DNA of 44,886 nucleotides from Planctomycetota bacterium (GTDB lineage Bacteria; Planctomycetota; MHYJ01; JACPRB01), in NCBI GenBank assembly GCA_035574235.1, contig DATLZA010000185.1, positions 1 through 44,886 of the forward strand, read 5' to 3'. The notes under the pieces are model-generated. The model saw nothing but the letters and a program-made list of their open reading frames with translations. It did no database searches and was not told where the DNA came from. A program made the translations under genes and the position numbers. Below, piece by piece: positions 25,209 to 32,232 of this stretch; position 1 is the stretch's first letter; every line of letters starts with the position of its first letter.

Positions 25209-26465
25209 ATGTTCCTGCGGCGCGTTTCGATTCCGGCTCTGGCGGTTCTCGCGGCGCTGGCTTCTTCGGGCGCTTCGGCGGCGGCCCAGGAGCGGGTCCG
25301 GATCGTCGCGCGGCACCACCGCAGCGTCCGCGGCACGATCGACGGATTCCCGTTTCTGGTTTTGCGGGGAGATGCCCGCGAACGCGGCAGGGCGCACGGC
25401 CTCCTGGCCGCGCGGGAGATCGTCCGGTTCCTGGATCAGGCGCTGATTCCGGTGATCCACGCGACGTCGCCGGGTTCCTGGGAGACGGGGTTTGCAGGCC
25501 GGGCGAAGCTTTTCTCATGGCCCGAGCGGTACGACCGGGAACTTCGAGGAATGCTGGACGGGATCCGCGAGGCGCTTCCGGAGGCGGCGGATCGCCGGTT
25601 GGGAAGCCTGGGGCGGGAAATCCGCCTGGAGGATCTGCAGGCGCTCAATTGTCTGACGGATCTTCTGGGCGGCGGGTGCAGTTCGTTCTCCGTCTGGGGG
25701 CCCCTGACGGAGGACGGGCGGGTTCTGGCCGGCCGCAACATGGACTACATGGCGTTTCCGATCGCTCCGTTCCAGGTGCTCGTCGGGGTGGAGCCGGCGG
25801 AGGACGGGCTCAAGGCGACGCTGGACCTTCTGGCCTTCGGGTATCTGGGGGCCGGGACGGCGATGAACGCGGAAGGCGTCTGGGCGGCGATGCACGACGA
25901 GCCGGGGCTCGGCGGCAAGGCGCGGGAGGGCTGGGTCCCGCGATGTCTGACCCTCCGGACGGCGGTCGAACGGGCGCGCGCGGCGCGGGCGGTCGAGGAC
26001 GTCGCCGGCGCTTTGCGCGAGTCGCCCGTCCGGGTGGGCAACAACATTCACCTGAGCTTTCCGGTCACGGCTTCGGAGGCGGCGAGGCCGTGCGTCCTCG
26101 AGTGGGACGGCCACGAAAAGGACGGAGGAGTCACCGTGCACGCCGGCGAGGCGGACCATGTGCTGTGCACGAACCACTACCGCACGCGGGCCGTCCGCGA
26201 GAGAGCCCGCGACAGCAAGGACCGCCTGGAACGCCTTCGAACGGGGATCGAAGAATTCCGCGCTTCCGGGCGCAAGATCGGCCTGGCGGAGGCGCGCGGG
26301 CTTCTTGAAGGGGTGTGCCGGAACGGCGCGCTGGTGACGCATTTCTCGGTGGTCGTCTGGCCCGACCGCCGCCGGATGGCCTTCGCCTGTTCGCCCTCCC
26401 CGGGGCGTTCCTCCACGCAGGGGCGCTGGATCACGGTGGAGTGGGCGGATCTTTTCGGGATGTAA
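25209..26465 (+). CDS. Secreted C45-family (acyl-CoA:6-APA acyltransferase-like) Ntn-hydrolase
   Basis: A 418-residue exported protein with a signal peptide ending near 'SAAAQ' (about 27). It resembles peptidase family C45 and phospholipase B-like Ntn-hydrolases. The predicted nucleophile is C157 in 'LGGGCSSFSVWG', placed after a Gly as required for autocatalytic release of an N-terminal Cys; 'GRVLAGRNMDY' follows as in the family. Such enzymes cleave linear amides such as acyl-amino acids or bile-salt and penicillin side chains. The natural substrate here is unknown. It has its own promoter, is divergent from the SNF2 gene, and is followed by the sigma factor gene after 45 bases. Confidence 0.85.
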   Translation: MFLRRVSIPALAVLAALASSGASAAAQERVRIVARHHRSVRGTIDGFPFLVLRGDARERGRAHGLLAAREIVRFLDQALIPVIHATSPGSWETGFAGRAKLFSWPERYDRELRGMLDGIREALPEAADRRLGSLGREIRLEDLQALNCLTDLLGGGCSSFSVWGPLTEDGRVLAGRNMDYMAFPIAPFQVLVGVEPAEDGLKATLDLLAFGYLGAGTAMNAEGVWAAMHDEPGLGGKAREGWVPRCLTLRTAVERARAARAVEDVAGALRESPVRVGNNIHLSFPVTASEAARPCVLEWDGHEKDGGVTVHAGEADHVLCTNHYRTRAVRERARDSKDRLERLRTGIEEFRASGRKIGLAEARGLLEGVCRNGALVTHFSVVVWPDRRRMAFACSPSPGRSSTQGRWITVEWADLFGM

Positions 26466-26510
26466 CGCTTCCCGCGCCGGCGGAACCCTTTAAGCGGGAG
26501 GTGGTCTGCC

Positions 26511-27089
26511 GTGCAGGAGGAGTCGGATCTCCTGGAGGAGGCGCGGAAGGGGTCGGAGGAGGCCTTCTGCGGTCTCGTTCGCCTCCATCAGGGCCGGGTG
26601 CGCGCCTATCTGAGCGCTTATGCGCGGGATTCGGACGTCGCCGACGATCTGGCCCAGGAAGTCTTCCTGACGGCCTATCGGTCTTTGCCGACGTACAAAG
26701 GGGATGCGCCGCTGGGGGTGTGGCTGCTCGGGATCGCGCGGCATCGGGTGCTGCGCTACCTGCGGGATGAAGCCCGCCGGCGGGCGCGGGAGTCGCGCAA
26801 GGCGGCCGCGCTGGTGGCGGAATTCCAGACGGAGCGCGCGGCGGCCGAAGGCGACCGGGAGCGGCCGGAAGCGCTCGATCGCGAGCTTCAGGCGCTCAAG
26901 GAATGTCTGAGCGCCCTGACGGCCTCAGGGGCGCAGATCGTTCGGGAGCATTACTTCCAGGGGCGACCGCTGGCGGCGCTCGCGCGCGCCACAGGTCGGA
27001 ACGAGAGCACGCTGCGGGTGACGTTGATGCGCCTCCGGGCGGCGCTGAGGCGGTGCGTGCAGGGGAAGCTCACGCCGGAGGGGGCCTGA
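26511..27089 (+). CDS. ECF-type RNA polymerase sigma factor
   Basis: A 192-residue extracytoplasmic-function sigma factor. Region 2 has 'GLVRLHQGRVRAYL', 'DVADDLAQEVFLTAYRSLPTYKG' and 'PLGVWLLGIARHRVLRYLRDEARRR' (about 20-100); region 4 has 'IVREHYFQGRPLAALARATGRNESTLRVTLMRLRAALRRCV' split over helices (about 145-185). The GTG start follows a GGGAGG site. It is followed after 2 bases by its FecR-type membrane partner, so it is probably held at the membrane and controlled by that protein. Confidence 0.9.
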   Translation: MQEESDLLEEARKGSEEAFCGLVRLHQGRVRAYLSAYARDSDVADDLAQEVFLTAYRSLPTYKGDAPLGVWLLGIARHRVLRYLRDEARRRARESRKAAALVAEFQTERAAAEGDRERPEALDRELQALKECLSALTASGAQIVREHYFQGRPLAALARATGRNESTLRVTLMRLRAALRRCVQGKLTPEGA

Positions 27090-27091
27090 CG

Positions 27092-28876
27092 ATGGATCGC
27101 GAGCGTCTCGAGGCGCTCTGGGCGCGGTTTCTGGCGGGGGATCCCCTTTCGCCGGAAGAGGATGCCGCGCTGGCGGAGGCCTTGCGGACCGATCCGGCGT
27201 GGCGCGAAGAGGTCCTGGCGGACCGGCGGACGGAAGGGCTTCTCCGCGGGCTGGCCCGCGCGGAAGGGGGATCGGAGGAGTTCGCGCAGGCGGTGCTCCG
27301 CCGCCTGAGAATGGAGCGGGATGCCTCGCGCTTCGTGGGGCAGGTCCGTCGCAGGATCGCGGCGGGGCGCGCGGGCCTCACGCGTCGGGTGTGGCGTGAC
27401 CGGCGCCCGGCGGCGGGGCTGTGGGCGGCGGCTCTCCTGGTCGCGGCACTCGGAGTCGTCCTGGCGGTCGTGGCGACGACTCGGCGTCCGGCGGGAGGCG
27501 GGCGGCCGGCGCCCGTCGCCTCGCGGCCGGATGCTCCGGCGGCTGAGGAGACGGCGGTGGAGCGGGCCGAGGATCCGCCGCGGGTGGCCGTGGAGCGGGA
27601 ACCGCGAGGGGAAGAGCCTCGGGCGTCCGAAGGGCGTCCTCCGGATCGGACGCCGAAGCCGCCGGAATCCGTTCCGCAGGCGACGCCTGCGCCGACGCGG
27701 CCGGAGCCGGCGTTGCCGCCTCCTTCGACGCCCAAGCCGGCGCCCGCGCCGAGAACGGAGTCCGCGCCGCCGCCGCCCGCGGCGCTGGCGGTCGTGGAGA
27801 AGGTGGAGGGCGAGGTCTCGGTCCTGGGCGCGGCCGGCCGTCGGGGAGCGCGCGCGGAAGAACGGATCTTCGCGGGAGAGGGTCTGGAGACGGCGGCAGG
27901 GGGAGGCCTCGCGTCCGTCCGGTTCGAGGACGGAACGCGGCTCGAGCTGGGTTCCGGGACCCTGGTGGAGGGCGTTCGGGAGGCCGAGGGAAAAGCGTTT
28001 CTCCTGGGGCGCGGGATTCTGACCGCGTTTGTCGCTCGGCAGCCCGCGGGCCGGCCTATGACGATTCGAACGCCCCATGCCGAGGCCACGGTGCTGGGAA
28101 CGGTTCTGGCGCTCACGGTCCGTCCCGGTCCGCGGGGCTGGACGGCGATCGAGGTACGAGAGGGGAGGGTGCGCTTCCGGAGTCTGGGGGACGGGAAGAC
28201 CGTGGACGTCCCGGCGGCGCACTATGCGGTGGCCGGGCCGCGCATGGAGACGGCGGCCCGGCGCGGAGGCGTCCGGACGGCGTCGTTCCAGGACGGCGTG
28301 TCCCCGACGCGGCGCTACGAGGGAACGCGCGACGCCACGATTCACGAGGGGAAGTCTTCCGTCAACGACGGAAGCTCGCGGATCGTGTGGATGGACGGGC
28401 GCACCCGCGACGACGTCGGGGACGACCGGTACGCCCTGCTGCGGTGGGACGTGACGGCGATTCCCGCGGGCAGCGCGATCGTTTCGGCGGAGATTGAGGT
28501 TCACGTGACCAACGCGACGAACCGGCTCTCGTTTCCGGTCTATGAGCTTCGGCGCGAGTGGTCCGAGGCTCAGGTCTCGTGGCTTCAGGCGGCCGCGGGA
28601 CGCCCGTGGCAGGTTCCGGGGGCGCGGGGGGATCAGGACCGCGGCGCCGCGGCCGTGGCGGCGTTTCAGCCCAGGGCGGCCGGACCGTACAGGATCGCCC
28701 TCGATTCCGAGCTCGTGAGATCCTGGGTCGATCAACCGGCGGCCAACTATGGCCTGATCCTGGCCGACGCCGAGAACGACGACGCCGTGGGGTTCGAATC
28801 GCGCGAGAGTCCGGCGGCCGAGCGGCGCCCGCGGCTGACGGTAACCTTCTTTCCGGGCGGCGGGCGCGTCCGGTAG
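27092..28876 (+). CDS. FecR-domain anti-sigma-type protein fused to a DNRLRE/CBM96-like domain
   Basis: A 594-residue single-pass membrane protein. Residues 1-100 form a cytoplasmic helical part that probably binds the sigma factor encoded just upstream. One membrane helix follows (about 108-129), then a Pro/Ala/Glu-rich linker (about 132-230). The FecR domain is at about 235-385 ('EVSVLGAAGRRG', 'TIRTPHAEATVLGT'). The C-terminal part (about 398-590) matches the DNRLRE type: 'FQDGVSPTRRYEGTRDATI', 'DDRYALLRWDVTAIPAGSAIVSAEIEVHV', 'YGLILAD'. DNRLRE domains occur on extracellular carbohydrate-acting proteins. A sensor in which an outer sugar-binding domain reports to an ECF factor would be a plausible reading, but is inferred. 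The gene has GGAGGGGG upstream. Confidence 0.85.
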   Translation: MDRERLEALWARFLAGDPLSPEEDAALAEALRTDPAWREEVLADRRTEGLLRGLARAEGGSEEFAQAVLRRLRMERDASRFVGQVRRRIAAGRAGLTRRVWRDRRPAAGLWAAALLVAALGVVLAVVATTRRPAGGGRPAPVASRPDAPAAEETAVERAEDPPRVAVEREPRGEEPRASEGRPPDRTPKPPESVPQATPAPTRPEPALPPPSTPKPAPAPRTESAPPPPAALAVVEKVEGEVSVLGAAGRRGARAEERIFAGEGLETAAGGGLASVRFEDGTRLELGSGTLVEGVREAEGKAFLLGRGILTAFVARQPAGRPMTIRTPHAEATVLGTVLALTVRPGPRGWTAIEVREGRVRFRSLGDGKTVDVPAAHYAVAGPRMETAARRGGVRTASFQDGVSPTRRYEGTRDATIHEGKSSVNDGSSRIVWMDGRTRDDVGDDRYALLRWDVTAIPAGSAIVSAEIEVHVTNATNRLSFPVYELRREWSEAQVSWLQAAAGRPWQVPGARGDQDRGAAAVAAFQPRAAGPYRIALDSELVRSWVDQPAANYGLILADAENDDAVGFESRESPAAERRPRLTVTFFPGGGRVR

Positions 28877-28932
28877 AGGCGCGATCTCCAGCGCTGGGTT
28901 CCGGCCCGCCCTTGAAGTACACTGTCGGGCCT

Positions 28933-30387
28933 ATGGACCTTCCCGAAGTCGCCGAGCGGATTCTCTTCTATCTGGCTTCCGCGGCGGTGGTCGCCGCGCA
29001 GGTGGCCACGTCGGGGCACGCGATCCTGTACAAGCGCGAGCCCCGGGCGGCGGTGGCCTGGACGGGGCTCATCTGGCTCGTGCCGGGCGTGGGCGCGCTG
29101 CTCTACGTCCTCTTCGGGATCAACCGGATTCAGCGGCGCGCCGTGAGGTTGCGCAAAAAGCGCCGCCGGCTGGACGCCCTGGGCGAGCAGACCGCCTGCG
29201 CCCCGGAGCGGATGGCGGAAGTGCTCGGCCCGGACCTCGCCCACCTGGCGGCCTTGCCCCGCGTGGGGGACGGCGTGGTGCGGCGTCCCCTTCTGGACGG
29301 CAACCGGGTCGTGCCCCTGGTGAACGGGGAGCAGGCCTATCCGGAAATGCTGCGGGCGATCGATCGGGCGCAGCGGTCGATTTCGCTCCTCGTCTATATC
29401 TTTGAGCTCGACGAGGTCGGACGCGGCTTTGTGGACGCGCTTTCGCGGGCCGTCGCGCGGGGCGTGGAGGTGCGGGTGCTCCTCGACGACCTCGGGAGCG
29501 GCCGCCTGTGGGGATCGCCGGTGCGGGCGCTGCGGGCGGCGGGCGTTCCCGCGGCCGCCTTTCTCCCGTTGCGGGTGCCGTGGCGCACGCGGTACATGAA
29601 CCTCCGCAATCACCGCAAGATTCTGGTGACCGACGGCCGGGTGGGTTTCACCGGGGGGATGAACATCCGCGTGTCGCATCGGGTCGAGCGCGGGCGCGAT
29701 CCCCGCGAGCAGGACGTTCATTTCCGCCTGGAGGGGCCGGTCGTGGAGCATCTCCAGGAGGCGTTCGTCGACGACTGGGCGTTCACGACGGGGGAGATCC
29801 TCAAGGGGCCCGCCTGGTTTCCCCGGCCGGAGCGCGCTGGCGACGTGATCGCGCGGGGCATCCCCTTCGACCCCGGGACGGGAGAAACCCTTCGGTGGAT
29901 CCTTGTGGGCGCGCTCGCCCTGGCGCGCCGGTCGGTTCGGATCGTGACGCCGTATTTCATTCCCGACCAGGCGCTCATCGCCGCGCTGAACGTGGCCGCG
30001 CTGCGCGGGGTGGAAGTGGACGTCCTCATTCCCCGGCGGAGCGACAACCTTCTTGTGGACTGGGCGACGACGGCGACGCTCTGGCAGATCCTCGTGGGCG
30101 GATGCCGGGTCTGGCGCACCCCGCCGCCCTTCGACCACAGCAAACTCATGGTGGTGGACGGGGTCTGGACGCTTTTCGGCTCGGCCAACATCGATCCCCG
30201 GAGCCTGCGGCTGAATTTCGAGTTCAACGTGGAGTGCTACGATCGCAGCCTGGCCGAGGCCGTCGAGGGGCTCGTCCGCGCGCGGCTGTCCCGCGCGGAG
30301 CCGGTGACGCTCAAGAAGGTCGATTCCCGCACGATCCCGGTGCGGCTGCGCGACGGCATCGCGCGTCTCTTCTCGCCCTATCTCTGA
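28933..30387 (+). CDS. cls: Cardiolipin synthase (phospholipase D superfamily)
   Basis: A 484-residue enzyme that joins two phosphatidylglycerol molecules to make cardiolipin and glycerol, acting at the inner membrane. Two N-terminal membrane helices (about 10-28 and 43-62) precede two PLD domains. HKD motif 1 is H227/K229/D234 ('NHRKILVTDG'), motif 2 is H402/K404/D409 ('DHSKLMVVDG'), each followed by the GG or GSAN stretch typical of the family. Length and arrangement fit bacterial ClsA. It stands 56 bases after the FecR gene and 89 bases before the exported protein gene. Confidence 0.93.
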   Translation: MDLPEVAERILFYLASAAVVAAQVATSGHAILYKREPRAAVAWTGLIWLVPGVGALLYVLFGINRIQRRAVRLRKKRRRLDALGEQTACAPERMAEVLGPDLAHLAALPRVGDGVVRRPLLDGNRVVPLVNGEQAYPEMLRAIDRAQRSISLLVYIFELDEVGRGFVDALSRAVARGVEVRVLLDDLGSGRLWGSPVRALRAAGVPAAAFLPLRVPWRTRYMNLRNHRKILVTDGRVGFTGGMNIRVSHRVERGRDPREQDVHFRLEGPVVEHLQEAFVDDWAFTTGEILKGPAWFPRPERAGDVIARGIPFDPGTGETLRWILVGALALARRSVRIVTPYFIPDQALIAALNVAALRGVEVDVLIPRRSDNLLVDWATTATLWQILVGGCRVWRTPPPFDHSKLMVVDGVWTLFGSANIDPRSLRLNFEFNVECYDRSLAEAVEGLVRARLSRAEPVTLKKVDSRTIPVRLRDGIARLFSPYL

Positions 30388-30412
30388 GCCGCGCGCGGCT
30401 TCGTAACGTTTT

Positions 30413-30469
30413 CCTCCCTCGATCATCGTTGGGGATGGGCACGCTTTGTCCCTCATTTGATCGAGGAGG
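30413..30469 (+). promoter_or_regulatory. Hairpin covering the ribosome site of the twin-CX3C protein gene
   Basis: CCTC (30413-30416) and CTCGATCA (30418-30425) can pair with GAGG (30466-30469) and TGATCGAG (30458-30465). The result is a 12-bp stem with a single bulged C at 30417 and a 32-base loop. The right arm contains most of the GAGGAGG ribosome site (30463-30474 region), so the ribosome site would be hidden while the hairpin holds. A role in translational control or in ending the cls transcript is inferred. Confidence 0.45.
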
Positions 30470-30476
30470 AAAGGAT

Positions 30477-31361
30477 ATGAAGTACGCGGCTCTGGCGCTG
30501 GCGCTCCTGGGAGCGGCGGGCGTCTACTTGGGCGCGCGCCGGGCGCAGGCCGAGGCGGCGGCGCCCTGGGAGGTCCGGGTGTTCGTGATGGACAAGGAAG
30601 GCAAGCCCGTGGATCTGAGCGCCTGGAGCGCGACCCTCGCGCTCAAGCCCAAGGACGCCCAGGAAAGGACGCTGACCCTCGAGAAGGTTCAGCCGGAGCG
30701 GGCGGGCGGGGCCCAGGCCAAGCCGGGCGAGCAGGCTCCCGTGTGCGCCCAGGTGAAGGAGATGGACCGCTATTACGTCGAGCTTGCCGTCCTGCCGCCC
30801 TCGGCCCCCGGCCCCCAGGCGGAGGGCCAGGAGCCCCGGGGAAAGGCCGCTCATCCGCCCGCGCAGGACTACCGGCACATGCATGGAGCGGGTTACTTCA
30901 AGACGAGCCTCCAGCCCTTCGTGGGCGATTTCCGAAACAAGGCCGTCCAGTTCACCGCGGATGTCACCTTCAGCCACGAAGGCAAGCGCAGCACGGTTTC
31001 CGGGTTCTCCTATCCCCACGGGCTGTACGAGGACGTGCTTCAGAAGGTCATGGACGAGCACCTCAAGAAGGCGCGCGACGCCGTGCGGGCCCGGGACCAG
31101 GCGCACTGGCAACGGTGGGGCCGGGACATCATGGCGATCCTTCACGCCCTGCCGCCGCTCGCCTTCGAGAACGCCGAGGACCGTTCGGAGTTCGAGAAGG
31201 CCCGGCAGGAATGCATGGCCGCCTGCCAGCGGCTTCAGAAGGCGACTTCTCCCGAGCAGGCCTCTCAGGCGATCGATCAGTGCGCCGACACGTGCGACGA
31301 CGTCCAGGACCAGGCCCAGGACGCCCTGGGCGTGCCCGTTGAGGTCCCGGCGACGAAGTAG
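30477..31361 (+). CDS. Exported protein with twin CX3C motif, function unknown
   Basis: A 294-residue exported protein: signal peptide about 1-24 ('LALLGAAGVYLGARRAQA'), then a soluble domain of unknown type. Near the C-terminus lie two CX3C motifs, 'CMAAC' and 'CADTC', separated by 18 residues in a helical stretch, the spacing pattern of helical-hairpin twin-CX3C proteins. The likely outcome is two disulfides that staple two helices. A His-rich segment 'QDYRHMHGAGYF' and a lone Cys in 'PVCAQVKEMDRYYVEL' lie upstream. I do not recognise the family; metal handling or oxidative protection would be guesses. A GAGGAGGAAAGG ribosome site precedes the ATG, within a predicted hairpin. A strong terminator follows. 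Confidence 0.7.
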   Translation: MKYAALALALLGAAGVYLGARRAQAEAAAPWEVRVFVMDKEGKPVDLSAWSATLALKPKDAQERTLTLEKVQPERAGGAQAKPGEQAPVCAQVKEMDRYYVELAVLPPSAPGPQAEGQEPRGKAAHPPAQDYRHMHGAGYFKTSLQPFVGDFRNKAVQFTADVTFSHEGKRSTVSGFSYPHGLYEDVLQKVMDEHLKKARDAVRARDQAHWQRWGRDIMAILHALPPLAFENAEDRSEFEKARQECMAACQRLQKATSPEQASQAIDQCADTCDDVQDQAQDALGVPVEVPATK

Positions 31362-31382
31362 CGGCGCGCGGACGCGTTCTTC

Positions 31383-31423
31383 GCGACACCCCGGTCCCCC
31401 GCACGGATCGGGGCGTCGCTTTT
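31383..31423 (+). terminator. Intrinsic terminator after the twin-CX3C gene
   Basis: GCGAC-A-CCCCG (31383-31393) pairs with CGGGG-C-GTCGC (31409-31419) with one internal mismatch and is followed by TTTT. It lies 21 bases after the stop codon and slightly overlaps the end of the convergent SGNH gene. Confidence 0.75.
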
Positions 31424-32126
31424 ACGGGGCGAGAAGCCGGCGCAGGGGTTCGCGGATGGCCTGCGCCCAGAGGGCGTAGCCTTTCTCCGAGAGATGCAGG
31501 AAATCGGGCATGATTTCCTTGGAAATCGTGCCGTCGGGCTGAAGAAACGTTCCGCCGATATCGAGGAACCGAACGGTCTTGCCGCCGTCGTCCAGCGCGG
31601 CGACGGCCTCGTTGATCTGCCGGATCTGCGCCCGATGGGGATGATCGGGCTTTTCGCCGCGCGGAAAGACGCCCAGGAGAAGCACGCGAGTGGCGGCGGA
31701 CCGGGCGTGGATCTCCCGGACGATCGCCTTGATCCCTTCGACGGCGCTCCCGGGAGGCTCGGGATCGCGCTGGCCGATGTTGTTGGTCCCGATCATGAGG
31801 ACGGCGACCTTCGGCCGGATTCCCTCGAGCTCGCCGTTCTGGAGGCGCCACAGGAGATGCTGGGTGCGGTCGCCGGAGATGCCGAAATTGGCCGCCTTGA
31901 GGGGGGCGAAATGCTCGTCCCAGATCCTGCGCCCGGTCGTCCGCCAGGCTTCCGTGATCGAGTCGCCCAGGAAGAGGACGTCGATGTCGCCGCGGCGCGC
32001 CTCTTCCACGAAGCCTTTGTGGCGATCGAGCCACTTGCCGTCCTTGGGAACGGGACGCGCCCCCGGCGGGACATCCTGGGGCGCGGCCAGGAGAAGGGCG
32101 ACCGCCAGAGTCCGGAGGATGATCAT
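31422..32126 (-). CDS. SGNH/GDSL-family esterase
   Basis: A 234-residue exported hydrolase with a short N-terminal hydrophobic signal (1-16). All SGNH blocks are present: Ser56 in 'LGDSIT', Gly83-type block 'FGISGD', Asn115/116 in 'GTNN' and the Asp208/His211 pair in 'PDFLHLS'. The block order and 'GDRTQHLLWRLQNGEL' resemble the platelet-activating-factor-acetylhydrolase-like group, often carbohydrate acetyl esterases in planctomycetes. It is divergent from the DUF6797-like gene and convergent with the twin-CX3C gene. Confidence 0.9.
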   Translation of the reverse strand: MIILRTLAVALLLAAPQDVPPGARPVPKDGKWLDRHKGFVEEARRGDIDVLFLGDSITEAWRTTGRRIWDEHFAPLKAANFGISGDRTQHLLWRLQNGELEGIRPKVAVLMIGTNNIGQRDPEPPGSAVEGIKAIVREIHARSAATRVLLLGVFPRGEKPDHPHRAQIRQINEAVAALDDGGKTVRFLDIGGTFLQPDGTISKEIMPDFLHLSEKGYALWAQAIREPLRRLLAP

Positions 32127-32156
32127 CGTCGTCTCTCCAAAAGCGAGTGAAGCACG

Positions 32157-32184
32157 TTCCTTTCTACTTTCGGAGTGCTACAAT
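32157..32184 (+). promoter_or_regulatory. Possible promoter of the DUF6797-like gene
   Basis: The -10 box TACAAT (32179-32184) is good; the -35 box TTCCTT (32157-32162) is weak, with a 16-base spacer. It lies in the 106-base divergent gap upstream of the ATG at 32233. Confidence 0.35.
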
Positions 32185-32232
32185 GCCAAGCGAAACAGGG
32201 GCGGGAATCTCCGCGTTAGGGAACCGTCGAGC

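Noticed and set aside
22449-25460. Extended SNF2 start at 25460
   Set aside because: The first roughly 150 codons read through the divergent C45 promoter and gene start; the ATG at 25007 has a good ribosome site and begins the homologous protein.
27630-27780. Pro/Ala-rich repeat in the FecR protein as a tandem repeat or CRISPR-like structure
   Set aside because: It is a codon-biased Pro-rich linker in frame, without regular unit length or spacers.
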